Source: Natrinema salifodinae (GTDB taxonomy: Archaea > Halobacteriota > Halobacteria > Halobacteriales > Natrialbaceae). Taken from it: a stretch of DNA of 64,000 bases. Below, one piece after another: positions 46,109 through 55,658 of this stretch (positions are counted from its first letter, which is position 1; each line of letters opens with the position of its first letter). The position numbers and the translations under genes were made by a program. The notes beneath the pieces are model-generated. The model was not told the origin of the DNA. It searched no databases and saw only the letters and a list, made by a program, of their open reading frames with translations. The stretch covers positions 124,001-188,000 of the forward strand of contig NZ_FOIS01000001.1 of the NCBI RefSeq assembly GCF_900110455.1, written 5' to 3'.

Positions 46109-46496
46109 CCGCCGTCGGCGGGACCGAATTCGAGTCGAACGGACGGGAGCCGTCGACCGAGTAGCGATCGATGTTCTCAGCAGCGAGTCCCCTTTTCTGC
46201 CGTCTCTCTCCGGAGTAGCGCCGACCGTCGGTCTCGCTATCCCCTACCCCTATTTCGGTCGATTACGTTCGAACGCGGTCTTCTATATACTACGCAGCTG
46301 ACACAGGTATCTTCGACTGATTGTAACGCGCATCAACTGGATCGATAGTCCTACTGAGCAATCAAGCGGCGAAATACGTGCCGCTTGTCGCATATTCCCA
46401 CAGATCACGGCAACCGATGCCCGACCCGAATATCTACATACGTCTATATAGCGATCATAGTAGGGTACTTATTCGGTAGCTGGTCATCCTCACGTG
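46109..46496. promoter_or_regulatory. Promoter region of pst operon 2
   Basis: TATA-like GTACTTATTC (46466-46475) lies about 27 bp before the pstS2 ATG. AGTAGGG (46459-46465) abuts it and CCTACTGA (46350-46357) lies 110 bp further up; both relate to CCTACTGA before operon 1. No gene is supported. Confidence 0.5.
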
Positions 46497-47474
46497 ATGT
46501 CGAAAGACACCACTGGACCACCGTCGTCCGGGCTCGGGCGGCGGCATTTTTTGGCCGGGACGGGCGTTGCCGCCGCAACCGGCCTGGCCGGCTGTGTCGG
46601 GACGCTCTCGGGCGAGTCCAGGGAGGTCAACATCGCGGGAAGCTCGACGGTGTTTCCCGTGACCTCCGTGGTCGCGTCCGAGTTCAGGGAGGAACGAGAC
46701 GACGTCACCATTTCGATCAGCCGGACGGGGACCGGGGGCGGTTTCTCGAACTTCTTCTGTCCGGGGATGACGGACATCAACAACGCCAGCCGGGAAATCG
46801 CCGACGTCGAGGTCGAACAGTGCGGCGGGAACGACATCACGCCGATCGAGTTCACCGTCGCGACGGACGCGCTGACCGTCGTCGTCAATCCCGAAGCCGA
46901 TTGGATCGACTGCGTGACCGTCGAGGAGCTCAGCCAGATCTGGCAGGCTGACGGCGCCGAGCGGTGGAGCGAGGTCCGCGACGAGTGGCCAGACGAGGAG
47001 ATCCAGCGCTTCGGCGCGGACACGACTTCCGGCACGTTCGACTACTTCGACGAAGCCATTCTCGGCGAGGACGGCACTCACACGACCGACTATCACGCCA
47101 CCGAGCGCGACCGGACGATCGTTCAGGGCGTACAGGGCAACGAGTTCGCGATCGGGTACTTCGGGTTCGCGTACTACGACGAGAACCCGGACGAGATCAA
47201 GGCCCTCGGGATCGACGACGGTAACGGCTGCGTCAAACCATCGCTCGAGACCGCAAAGAAGGGCGAGTACACGCCGCTGTCCCGCTCGCTGTATATCTAC
47301 GTCGCCCAGGAGTCGCTGGAACGGTCCGCGGTGCGTGACTTCGTCGAGTTCTACCTCGAACAGACGTCAACGGACCTGGTCAACGAGGTCGGCTACGTCC
47401 CGATGACCGAGGACGAACGCGACGAGAACCTCGCGGAACTCGACGACGCGATCGAGGAGGTGACCGCCGAGTGA
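46497..47474 (+). CDS. pstS: Phosphate-binding lipoprotein, operon 2
   Basis: 325 residues with Tat signal [20 protein letters not shown] (lipobox), [30 protein letters not shown] and TTSGTFDYF phosphate-binding blocks. It differs widely from PstS1 in the mature domain, so the two receptors may have different affinities. ATG 46497 chosen over the GTG one codon upstream. Its TGA overlaps the GTG of pstC2. Confidence 0.93.
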   Translation: MSKDTTGPPSSGLGRRHFLAGTGVAAATGLAGCVGTLSGESREVNIAGSSTVFPVTSVVASEFREERDDVTISISRTGTGGGFSNFFCPGMTDINNASREIADVEVEQCGGNDITPIEFTVATDALTVVVNPEADWIDCVTVEELSQIWQADGAERWSEVRDEWPDEEIQRFGADTTSGTFDYFDEAILGEDGTHTTDYHATERDRTIVQGVQGNEFAIGYFGFAYYDENPDEIKALGIDDGNGCVKPSLETAKKGEYTPLSRSLYIYVAQESLERSAVRDFVEFYLEQTSTDLVNEVGYVPMTEDERDENLAELDDAIEEVTAE

Positions 47475-48388
47475 GCGCACCCGATCTCACCGGCGACGGC
47501 GCCCGCACGACCCGCGGTGCCGCGTTCAAGGCGCTGTTCGCGCTGTGTGCCGCCCTGTCGATCCTCACGACGATCGCGATCGTCGCCACGTTACTGTACG
47601 ACGCCGTGGACTTCTTCGCGGCTGTTTCGCCCCTCGAGTTCTTCACCGGCACCGAGTGGACGCCGGCCAACGAGGTCTACGGCGTCTGGCCACTGATCTC
47701 CGGGACGCTGATCATCACGTTCGGCTCGGCGGTCATCGCCCTGCCGATCGGTCTCCTGACGGCGATCTACCTCAGCGAGTACGCCTCCGAGCGCCGGCGG
47801 GCCTTCCTCAAACCCGCCCTTGAGGTGCTCGCGGGCGTGCCGACGGTCGTCTACGGCTACTTCGCGCTGGTGTACGTCACGCCGGCGCTCGACGCGATCG
47901 TCCCGATCGGTACGTTCAACGCACTCTCGGCGTCGATCATGGTCGGGATCATGATCATCCCGATGGTCTCCTCGATCAGCGAGGACGCCATGAGCGCGGT
48001 GCCCGACTCGCTGCGCCGGGCCAGCTACGGCCTGGGCGCGACGAAGTTCACCGTCTCGACGTCCGTCGTCGTGCCGGCGGCGCTGTCGGGGATCCTCTCG
48101 TCGTACATCCTCGCGCTCTCGCGGGCGATCGGCGAGACGATGATCGTCGCGATCGCCGCGGGCCAGACCCCGCGGCTGATCGATCTGACCGATCCCGCCG
48201 GAATGTTCCTCGGATCGATCCAGACGATGACAGCCGCCATGGTCCAGATCGGGGCCAGCGACGTCATCGGCCAGTCGACGGAGTACAAGAGCCTCTTCGC
48301 GGTCGGGTTGACCCTATTCGTCATCACGTTCGCGATGAATCTCTTCAGCGAATGGGTGGCCTCGCGCTACCGGGAGGTGTACCGCTAA
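47471..48388 (+). CDS. pstC: Phosphate ABC transporter permease PstC, operon 2
   Basis: 305 residues, six membrane segments, GTG start overlapping the pstS2 stop (GTGA). Contains [20 protein letters not shown] and [19 protein letters not shown]. The DNA at 47927-48012 and 48096-48147 is identical to that of pstC1. Its TAA overlaps the pstA2 ATG (TAATG). Confidence 0.93.
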   Translation: MSAPDLTGDGARTTRGAAFKALFALCAALSILTTIAIVATLLYDAVDFFAAVSPLEFFTGTEWTPANEVYGVWPLISGTLIITFGSAVIALPIGLLTAIYLSEYASERRRAFLKPALEVLAGVPTVVYGYFALVYVTPALDAIVPIGTFNALSASIMVGIMIIPMVSSISEDAMSAVPDSLRRASYGLGATKFTVSTSVVVPAALSGILSSYILALSRAIGETMIVAIAAGQTPRLIDLTDPAGMFLGSIQTMTAAMVQIGASDVIGQSTEYKSLFAVGLTLFVITFAMNLFSEWVASRYREVYR

Positions 48389-49323
48389 TGTCCTCGGATA
48401 CGGAGCAATCGCAACCGGACCTGACCGACGCGTCGGAACCGGCCTTCGGCCGCGTGAGCCGAACGAAAGACGTCGCCTTCCGCTGGCTGACCTTCGCGGC
48501 GGCCCTGCTCGGCATCGTCGCGCTCGCCGCGTTGCTGGCGAACGTCCTTGTCGACGCGCTGGCGGTGACCGACCCCGAGTACGGCTCGTGGCTCGATTGG
48601 CAGTTCCTCACGAGCCCGCCGAGCTTCAGCGATCCCTTCGCGGCCGGGTTCTTCCCGGCGATCGTCGGCTCGATCGCGCTCATGATCGTGATCGCCGTGA
48701 TCACCTTCCCGCTTGGCGTCGGCGCGGCGATCTACCTCGAAGAGTACGCCAACGACGGCTACCTCACGCGATTCATCCAGCTCAACATCGCGAACCTCGC
48801 CGGCGTCCCGTCGGTCGTCTACGGCCTGCTCGGGCTCGGCCTGTTCGTGAGCCTGCTCAATCTCGGCTTCGGGACGCTGTTGGTAGCCGGCTTCACGATC
48901 TCCCTGCTCATCCTGCCGATCGTCATCATCTCCGCCCAGGAGGCGATCCGATCGGTGCCCGACTCCCAACGCCAGGCGAGCTACGGGATGGGCGCGACGA
49001 AGTGGCAGACGATTCGCAACGTCGTCCTGCCGCGGTCGATGCCCGGCATCCTGACCGGGACGATCCTCGCGCTCGGTCGGGCGATCGGCGAGACGGCGCC
49101 GCTGATCATGATCGGCGCGCCGACTGCGGTCTTCGGAACCCCGAACAGCCTGTTCAGCAAGATCACGGCCATGCCCATGCAGATCTTCACGTGGGCGGAC
49201 CGTCCGGAGATGGAGTTCCAGTACGGCGTCGTCGCCGCCGGCGCGGTGACGCTGCTGGTCGTCCTCCTGACGATCAACTCCATCGCGATTCTCATCCGGA
49301 ACAGATATCAGCAGCGGACCTGA
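48388..49323 (+). CDS. pstA: Phosphate ABC transporter permease PstA, operon 2
   Basis: 311 residues, the normal PstA size, with six membrane segments, [30 protein letters not shown] and GATKWQTIRNVVLPRSMPG. ATG 48388 is preferred to the upstream 48352 because it overlaps the pstC2 stop. It lacks the insert found in PstA1. Confidence 0.94.
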   Translation: MSSDTEQSQPDLTDASEPAFGRVSRTKDVAFRWLTFAAALLGIVALAALLANVLVDALAVTDPEYGSWLDWQFLTSPPSFSDPFAAGFFPAIVGSIALMIVIAVITFPLGVGAAIYLEEYANDGYLTRFIQLNIANLAGVPSVVYGLLGLGLFVSLLNLGFGTLLVAGFTISLLILPIVIISAQEAIRSVPDSQRQASYGMGATKWQTIRNVVLPRSMPGILTGTILALGRAIGETAPLIMIGAPTAVFGTPNSLFSKITAMPMQIFTWADRPEMEFQYGVVAAGAVTLLVVLLTINSIAILIRNRYQQRT

Positions 49324-49326
49324 CAC

Positions 49327-50208
49327 ATGACACAAGACGCAATGACTTCCCCAGAGGCGGAACAGACCGACGAGCAGCGAACCGGTACCGGCCCCACGCC
49401 CGGAACCGACGGCCTCGCCGACCGGACCGCCGAGTCAGAAGCGGAGACGGTCGTCGACCGGACGATCATCGAGGCGCGCGACCTCGACGTCTACTACGGC
49501 GACGACCAGGCGCTGCAGGGGATCGACATGGAGATCCCCGAGAAGCAGGTGACGGCGCTCATCGGGCCGTCGGGCTGCGGGAAGTCGACATTCCTGCGCT
49601 CGATCAACCGGATGAACGACCTCATCGACATCGCTCGCGTCGAGGGCGACCTCTACTTCCGCGGGAAGAACGTCTACGACGAGGACGTCGATCCCGTCGC
49701 CCTGCGCCGGAAGATCGGGATGGTCTTCCAGTCGCCCAACCCCTTCCCCAAGAGCATCCGCGAGAACGTCGCCTACGGGCTGAAAGTCCAGGGGAAAGAC
49801 GAGAACGTCGACGAGAAGGTCCGCACGGCCCTCGAACGGGCAGCGCTGCTCGACGAGGTCGAGGACCAACTCGACGAGAGCGGACTGGATCTCTCCGGCG
49901 GGCAGCAACAGCGGCTGTGTATCGCCCGCGCGATCGCGCCCGACCCGGAGGTTATCCTGATGGACGAACCGGCGTCGGCGCTGGACCCGGTCGCCACCTC
50001 GAAGATCGAGGACCTCATCGAGGACCTCTCCGAGGAGTACACGGTCGTCATCGTCACGCACAACATGCAGCAGGCGGCCCGCATCTCCGATAAGACGGCC
50101 GTCTTCCTCACCGGCGGCGAACTCGTCGAGTTCGACGATACGAACAAAATCTTCGAGAACCCCGAAAACGACCGCGTCGAGGACTACATCACCGGCAAGT
50201 TCGGATAG
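49327..50208 (+). CDS. pstB: Phosphate ABC transporter ATP-binding protein, operon 2
   Basis: 293 residues: an acidic N-terminal tail of about 45 residues and a PstB core ([29 protein letters not shown]). The last 110 residues differ from PstB1 at only one or two positions, and the DNA is nearly as similar, pointing to recent duplication or gene conversion. Confidence 0.94.
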   Translation: MTQDAMTSPEAEQTDEQRTGTGPTPGTDGLADRTAESEAETVVDRTIIEARDLDVYYGDDQALQGIDMEIPEKQVTALIGPSGCGKSTFLRSINRMNDLIDIARVEGDLYFRGKNVYDEDVDPVALRRKIGMVFQSPNPFPKSIRENVAYGLKVQGKDENVDEKVRTALERAALLDEVEDQLDESGLDLSGGQQQRLCIARAIAPDPEVILMDEPASALDPVATSKIEDLIEDLSEEYTVVIVTHNMQQAARISDKTAVFLTGGELVEFDDTNKIFENPENDRVEDYITGKFG

Positions 50209-50426
50209 TCCCTCGGTCGAGGGGGGTTTGCGGTCCCGGTACTGACCTATTGCCGAACGATCCGTCGCTCGAATCGCGTCTCGTTCCTCGTTTCTGTCCC
50301 GCGTTCACGTTCGACGTCGCCGTCATCAGCGGCGGCACCAGAGCGGCCGTCCGCAGCGGTGTCGCAGAATCTGCCCGCGATCGCTCGCACGCAGTCTTTA
50401 TCAGTGCTCGACGAGGTGTCAAACGT

Positions 50427-51098
50427 ATGGCCAGGCAATCGTATCAGGAGCAGCTCGCGGAACTCCGCGAGGACGTGCTCTACATGAGCGAAGTCGTCAT
50501 GGAGCGCCTTCGCATGGGACTGGACGCCCTCGAGCAGAAAGACGACGAACTCGCCCACGAAGTGATCGAGGGCGACGGTGAGATCAATCGGATGTACCTC
50601 GACTTAGAGCAGGACTGCATCGACCTGCTGGCGCTCCAGCAGCCGGTGGCAAGCGACCTTCGCTTTATCGCCGCGTCGTTCAAAATTATCACCGACCTCG
50701 AACGGATCGCCGACCTGGCGGTCAATCTCGGCGAGTACACGATCGACGCCGAACAGGACCTGTTCCCCGACGTCGACGTCCAGGAGATGGGCGAACTGAC
50801 GCTCGACATGCTCGAGGACGCGATGATGGCCTACGACACTGAAAACACCGAGCGCTGCCGGGAGCTGGCCGCTCGCGACGACGAACTCGATACGTTCGCC
50901 GAACGTGCCAGTGAGATCGTCGTCCGCGACCTCATCGAGCGTGAACTCAACTCGCCGGACGAGGTCGAACTGCTGTTACAGGACGTTTCGCGGCTTCTGT
51001 TGACGATCCGCGACCTCGAACGCGTCGGCGATCACACGGTCAATATCGCTGCGCGGACGCTGTACATGGTCGAAAACGACGAAGAATTGATCTACTAA
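50427..51098 (+). CDS. phoU: PhoU phosphate-uptake regulator, operon 2
   Basis: 223 residues, two PhoU repeats (TDLERIADLAVNLGEY and RDLERVGDHTVNIAART). ATG 50427 is chosen; the upstream open frame is arginine-rich and not PhoU-like. It lies 218 bp after pstB2, so it may have its own promoter, unlike phoU1; a TTTATCAG element is at 50397-50404. Confidence 0.92.
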   Translation: MARQSYQEQLAELREDVLYMSEVVMERLRMGLDALEQKDDELAHEVIEGDGEINRMYLDLEQDCIDLLALQQPVASDLRFIAASFKIITDLERIADLAVNLGEYTIDAEQDLFPDVDVQEMGELTLDMLEDAMMAYDTENTERCRELAARDDELDTFAERASEIVVRDLIERELNSPDEVELLLQDVSRLLLTIRDLERVGDHTVNIAARTLYMVENDEELIY

Positions 51099-51150
51099 AT
51101 CACGCGTCTCGTCTCACGGTCGGAATCGATTCCCGACCGATCGACGGGAA

Positions 51151-51783
51151 TTACTCGCTGCTTTCGTTACCGCCTTCGCTCTCGTTACCGCCTCCGCTCT
51201 CGTTGCTTTCGTTGTCGCCTTCGCTTTCGTTGCCGCCTTCACTTTCGTTGCCACCTTCGCTCTCGTTGCCACCCTCTTCTCCGCCACCGCCGCCGCCGCC
51301 TTCGACCTGAATCTCGCCCTCCATGTTCGGGTGCGGCTCACAACGGTAGGTCGCCATCTCGCTGCTGGCCGTGAAGTCGAAGGGGTTGTTCTCGGCCTCG
51401 TCGGGGTTCGAGACGGGATCGCCGGTCGTGAGGTCGTCGATGACCTGGTCGCTGTCGTCGCGGATTTCCAGGTTGTGGTCGGAGTCGTCGCCTTCCGACC
51501 AACCGATCGTGTAGTCCTCACCCTCTTGGAGGATGAGCGTCGGATTCTGCTCGCCCTCGATCTCGGAGGGGGCGAGGCCTTCCCAGTGGCTGGTCTGGCC
51601 GCTGAAGTCGATCTCCGTTCCGGGCTCGATCTCGACGCCGTCACCGCCACCGCCACCGCCGTCGCCACCGTCGCCGCCGTCACCGCCGCCACCGCCACCA
51701 CAGCCGGCGACGAACGCCGTCGACGCTGCGACGCCTGTCAACTGGACCATCCGCCGTCGGGATAACCGATCGTCTCGTGCCAT
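51151..51783 (-). CDS. Halocyanin-like blue-copper lipoprotein with NES-repeat tail
   Basis: 210 residues. A Tat signal (SRRRMVQLTGVAASTAFVAGC, lipobox Cys28) is followed by a glycine/aspartate linker, then a plastocyanin-like domain whose copper ligands are visible: His103 in DSDHNLEI, and Cys148, His151 and Met154 in RCEPHPNM. From about residue 165 the tail repeats GGNESE, giving seven Asn-Glu-Ser sequons. It should carry electrons at the outer membrane face. The start ATG 51783 gives a proper Tat N-terminus. Confidence 0.88.
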   Translation of the reverse strand: MARDDRLSRRRMVQLTGVAASTAFVAGCGGGGGGDGGDGGDGGGGGGDGVEIEPGTEIDFSGQTSHWEGLAPSEIEGEQNPTLILQEGEDYTIGWSEGDDSDHNLEIRDDSDQVIDDLTTGDPVSNPDEAENNPFDFTASSEMATYRCEPHPNMEGEIQVEGGGGGGGEEGGNESEGGNESEGGNESEGDNESNESGGGNESEGGNESSE

Positions 51784-51971
51784 CGGGCTGACTTTGCCCT
51801 CAACGGGAATAGTCGAATACCCGTCTACTGCGTGTGAATCAAGTACGGGCGGGTTTGAGCGGGGACAGCGCGTCGATTTCTGTCCCCGCGCCGTCCCTCA
51901 TGATGCGATCCGAACTGGTTGCGATCCGCGCTCGGCTCACACGGGAGAACCGACTGCGTCCACCGACCGCG

Positions 51972-52838
51972 TCACTCCAGATCGCGTTCGGTCGTCCCCA
52001 TCGTGATCTCGCCGGCGGCGCGGATCGTCCCGTCGATCTCGGCGTCGGGACCGAGTTCGAGGTCCTCGCAGGAGACGTCACCGAGGATTCGGGCGTCGCT
52101 TGCGATCTCGACATCGCCGTCGCGCGTCGTCAGATCGCCGTGGATGCGGGCCCCCTCGCCGACGGTGACGTCGTCGCGCGCCCGGAGGCTACCGAAAATA
52201 TTGCAGTTCGCACCGACGTCGATCGTCTCCGCGCGGACGTTGCCGTGGAGCCGGCAGTTGTCCCCGATCGTCGCGGGCGTCGAGACGCGCCAGGCGTCGT
52301 CGCCGACGGTCGCGTTTCGGGGGATCACGAGCGGCTCCGCCTCGGGCTCGCCGTCCTCGTCGTCCTCGACGAGTTCGGAGACGAGCCGCTGGGCGGCGTC
52401 GTCCTCGCCGATCAGGAGGAGGTGCTTGAGGTAGACGAACAGGAAGACGATCGTCGGCATCGGGTTCCGGATGACGATCCAGCCGTTGGCTTCGAACCCC
52501 TCCTCGATCTCGACGTCGTCGCCGATATCGAGGTCGCCCGCGACTTTCAGCTTGCCGCCGACATGGACGCGCTCGCCGATGTAGGCGTCCTGGCCGACCA
52601 AGACGTTCTCCGCGACGTCACACCACATGTCGAGCCGGCAGTCGCCGTCGGCCTCGATGTCGCCGCCGAACGCGGCCGACTCGCCGGCTAACACGTTTCG
52701 GCCGCGGACGCCGAACTCGACGGTCGCGCGGCCGCCCACGAGGACATCCCCGTCGGTCACGAGGGCACGTTCCTGGGCTTCCGTTCCGTCGGGAACGACG
52801 AGTTCGTCGAGCGGATCCCTACTGAAGGCCACACTCAC
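51972..52838 (-). CDS. Bactofilin/halofilin-like beta-helix protein
   Basis: About 288 residues in hexapeptide-like beta-helical turns (for example VGQDAYIGERVHVGGKLKVA, and later TIGDNCRLHGNVRAETIDVG), interrupted near residues 130-150 by a hydrophobic segment PTIVFLFVYLKHLLLIG and an acidic loop. It belongs to the polymer-forming (bactofilin-like) proteins, of which haloarchaeal halofilins affect cell shape. A left-handed beta-helix acyltransferase is the alternative, but catalytic motifs are not seen. TTG 52844, GTG 52838 and GTG 52832 are possible starts; the TATA at 52857-52866 favours 52838 or 52832. Confidence 0.7.
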   Translation of the reverse strand: MSVAFSRDPLDELVVPDGTEAQERALVTDGDVLVGGRATVEFGVRGRNVLAGESAAFGGDIEADGDCRLDMWCDVAENVLVGQDAYIGERVHVGGKLKVAGDLDIGDDVEIEEGFEANGWIVIRNPMPTIVFLFVYLKHLLLIGEDDAAQRLVSELVEDDEDGEPEAEPLVIPRNATVGDDAWRVSTPATIGDNCRLHGNVRAETIDVGANCNIFGSLRARDDVTVGEGARIHGDLTTRDGDVEIASDARILGDVSCEDLELGPDAEIDGTIRAAGEITMGTTERDLE

Positions 52839-52980
52839 ATGCAAAGGAAGTACCGCCTAATAAAGCTCGCGCGTCGTCAGTCGTCCGTCTGACGCCCGGC
52901 CGTCGCCGCGACGGCACTCGGTCTCGCAGCCGCCGAACACAGTCGCCTCCCTTTTACACCAGCACTACATACGGTCGCTT

Positions 52981-53178
52981 ATGACTACGCTCGCGTTCGA
53001 CGACGACGGCGTCGACGTCGTCTACGAAGGCACCGAGTTCCGCCTCGAACGGGATCTCGTCGAGGAAGCCGTCGAGAAATCTTACTACGACGTAACCGAC
53101 CACGAAGTGCTGAAGATGGTCGCCGAACAGCCGAACCTGCAGGGCGAGCCCCGTCGGATCGGCGACATTCTGGACTGA
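52981..53178 (+). CDS. DUF5800 family small protein
   Basis: 65 residues (MTTLAFDDDGVDVVYEGTEF... MVAEQPNLQGEPRRIGDILD), acidic, matching the haloarchaeal DUF5800 family by pattern; function unknown. Stands alone with a TATA-like TTTTACACC at 52953-52961. Confidence 0.8.
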   Translation: MTTLAFDDDGVDVVYEGTEFRLERDLVEEAVEKSYYDVTDHEVLKMVAEQPNLQGEPRRIGDILD

Positions 53179-53254
53179 ACTACACGGACCGTCTCGACCG
53201 ACTCGAGACGCGGTCGTCACCGCCCGATCGCCGCTGAGAACCGACGGTTCGAAC

Positions 53255-53818
53255 TCAGTAGGCGACGTGGAGCAACGCGTAAACCACGATCCCCAGCGTG
53301 AACGAGACGAGCCACAGCGTCGCCGCGACCCGACCCACGCGGGCGTGGTTCGTCCGGGCCAGGTCCCCGACCGGATGCGCGAACGCCACCAGGAGCGCGT
53401 AGTAGACCAGCGGGATACAGATGATCGCGAGAAGAATGTGGACCGCTAACAGCGGCAGGTAGACGAACTGATAGACCGCCTCGGGACCCGGAAACGGCTG
53501 CGGCCCGCCGGTCGCGACCAGGCGATAGAGATAGAGCGCGAGGAAGCTCGCGAACAGTCCGAACGACGTGAGCATCGCGGCCCGGTGGCGGGCGATCGCG
53601 CCACGACGAATCGCGCGCCAGCCGAGCGTGATCGTTCCGATCGCGGCCGCGCTGAGCACGACGTTGACGTGCGGAATCGCGTCGAGGAGCCATTCCGGCG
53701 CCGTCGGGACGCTCGAGGAGGGGATCCGACCGCCCGCGGCTGCGAAGACCACCGCCAGCGACACGACGCTCAACACGCCGGTGAGCAGGCGCACGCGCTC
53801 TCGCGGAACGTATTCCAT
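53255..53818 (-). CDS. DUF420 membrane protein
   Basis: 187 residues with five membrane helices and histidines in or near the membrane (IPHVNVVLSA, HRAAMLTSF, AVHILLAIICIPLVYYALLVAFAHP), the pattern of DUF420/CtaG-like proteins linked to cytochrome oxidase or heme biology. ATG 53818 begins MEYVPRERVR; the open frame further upstream is not membrane-like. Convergent with the DUF5800 gene. Confidence 0.82.
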   Translation of the reverse strand: MEYVPRERVRLLTGVLSVVSLAVVFAAAGGRIPSSSVPTAPEWLLDAIPHVNVVLSAAAIGTITLGWRAIRRGAIARHRAAMLTSFGLFASFLALYLYRLVATGGPQPFPGPEAVYQFVYLPLLAVHILLAIICIPLVYYALLVAFAHPVGDLARTNHARVGRVAATLWLVSFTLGIVVYALLHVAY

Positions 53819-54025
53819 ACGCGAGGATTCGAGCGGAACGGGAAAGTGGTTACCGTCTCCGCCGGTCGCGACGCTAACCGGATCTGGTGCGGTAGCGGTA
53901 GCCCGACGGAGCGATGGACGACGCCATCGCTCGTCGGTGTAGCGTCGGAAGGAATTATGCGTGGGTGATGTCCACGAAGGGAGATCACCTGCATCGATCT
54001 GTGGCGGCTGAACCGCCGTATGCGA

Positions 54026-54110
<85 letters not shown>

Positions 54111-54148
54111 ACGCTGTCTCTGTCTGCACTCAATCGTATCCAGTGTGA

Positions 54149-54156
54149 TTATAAAA
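54149..54156 (-). promoter_or_regulatory. TATA box of tRNA-Leu
   Basis: TTTTATAA on the minus strand, about 40 bp before the tRNA 5' end, which would give a short leader of some 15 nt. Confidence 0.5.
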
Positions 54157-54369
54157 GCCCTTTCCTTTTGGTCGGCGACTGCGGCCGGCTCACACGGGGA
54201 GCCAGTCCACGAGTGACACGTGACCGACTCACTACCGTCGTCGACTCGCCGCATCCCGACCGCGACGCCGTCTCTCGCCCGAAACGCGTCGGTTCCGCCC
54301 CAGACGCCGCCGACACGTCGACCCGCGGGAGACACAAAGGTTTCAACGCTCGCGCGAGAGTCTCGATCG

Positions 54370-55131
54370 ATGTCGTTGTCGTCGGTCCGAACGCGCGCAC
54401 TCGCAGGGGCGATCGTCGCGAGCGGGATGGTCGCCGCGGGTGCGCTCGTTTCCCCGACGACGATGCTCGGAACCGTCGACGCCCTCGCCGCGGACCCGTT
54501 CCTGTTCGGCCTCGTCGTTACCGGGCTGTACCTCGTGCGACCGCTGCTCGCCTGGCCGACCACGCCGCTTGCGGTCGTCATCGGCTACGGCTTCGGCGTG
54601 GCGATCGGGGTTCCGATCGCGCTCGCCGGCGTCGTCGTCACCGTGCTGCCCGTCTTTTTCGCGGCTCGTTGGCTCGCTGGCGGCGACGCGGCCGGCGCTA
54701 CCGACTCGACGCCCTCGACCGAAGAATCGACTGTGGGGCGGCTGAGCGGGCGCAGCGAACCGCTCGCGCGGGCCGGCGACGCCGTCGCGCGCTACTACGA
54801 CGCGGCGGGGCCGCTCCGCGGCGTCACCGCCTCCCGACTCGCGCCGATCCCGTCGGACGTCGCGACGTGTGCCGCCGCGGTCAGCGGCGTCGGTCTCCGG
54901 CACCTGGTCCTCGGAACCGCGATCGGCGAACTCCCGTGGACGGTCGCCGCGGTCGTCGTCGGCGCCTCCGCCGCGACGGTCACGTCGGGCGGCGTCGGCG
55001 ACCTCGGCATCGTACTTTCGCTCGCCGGCGTCGTCGCCGCCGGTCTGCTACTGGCCGGGCCCGCGTACCGCGCGCTCCGAGCGCGGGGTCTCTCACGAAC
55101 GGACGGATCCGGTCGATCGACCGACGGGTGA
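54370..55131 (+). CDS. VTT-domain (TVP38/DedA-like) membrane protein
   Basis: 253 residues with about five hydrophobic segments; VVIGYGFGVAIGVPIALAGVVVTVLPVFFAARW and RLAPIPSDVATCAAAVSGV correspond to the conserved VTT-domain blocks of TVP38/TMEM64 proteins, proposed lipid scramblases or carriers. A 40-residue acidic/Ser-Thr loop separates the halves. ATG 54370 is chosen over 54220 since the hydrophobic N-terminus follows at once. Confidence 0.75.
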   Translation: MSLSSVRTRALAGAIVASGMVAAGALVSPTTMLGTVDALAADPFLFGLVVTGLYLVRPLLAWPTTPLAVVIGYGFGVAIGVPIALAGVVVTVLPVFFAARWLAGGDAAGATDSTPSTEESTVGRLSGRSEPLARAGDAVARYYDAAGPLRGVTASRLAPIPSDVATCAAAVSGVGLRHLVLGTAIGELPWTVAAVVVGASAATVTSGGVGDLGIVLSLAGVVAAGLLLAGPAYRALRARGLSRTDGSGRSTDG

Positions 55132-55298
55132 CGACGGGTGACGACGGGCGGTCGACGACCAGAATCGTCGGTTGCGTCGACGTACAACTCGATGTCGGCA
55201 CCGTCAGTTCCCATCTCGTCGCAGTATCAGGCGACTCGCGGCTCGAGTCGGGCGCTGAAGCGGATCAGCGCGGGCCCCGCCCGCGTCCCCACCGTCGC

Positions 55299-55442
55299 TT
55301 ACTGCCAGAACGTGTCCGAACAGTCGTAGACGACGCCGTGTTGTGGACAGACGTACTTACAGTGGCGTTTGGACATCGGCCGCTCGCAGACGGGACACGG
55401 GCGACCGCCGTCGGCAACCTCGTCCGGCTCGGTCTCGACCAT
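55299..55442 (-). CDS. 47-residue zinc-finger protein (HVO_2523-type)
   Basis: ATG 55442 opens a 47-residue frame: an acidic start, then CPVCERPMSKRHCKYVCPQH, ending in GVVYDCSDTFWQ. The Cys/His spacing is that of a family of tiny haloarchaeal zinc fingers that I recall as HVO_2523-like. It is too short for ordinary length cut-offs. Likely a real gene with two Cys/His knuckles; role unknown, perhaps nucleic-acid or protein binding. Confidence 0.75.
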   Translation of the reverse strand: MVETEPDEVADGGRPCPVCERPMSKRHCKYVCPQHGVVYDCSDTFWQ

Positions 55443-55658
55443 TATCCGAGTCCTCTTCGCGGACCGTGCTAAAGGCTTCGCGACCGAGCGCGGACTCCCG
55501 CCGTGATGACTCCGGTTGAATCGCGGGCGACCAGGCGAGGCGCGCGAACTGCGACGGCGAAAAACAGCGACAACGGAAAACGGAAGACGAGAGACGAAAT
55601 CGGGACGCGAACGATCCGCGTCAGTCGATGCGGCGGCGAGTGTGCCGACTACGGCGGC

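Noticed and set aside
51151-51290. CRISPR-like short repeat array in 51.15-51.29 kb
   Set aside because: The repeats are in-frame codons for the NES tail of the halocyanin, with no spacers.
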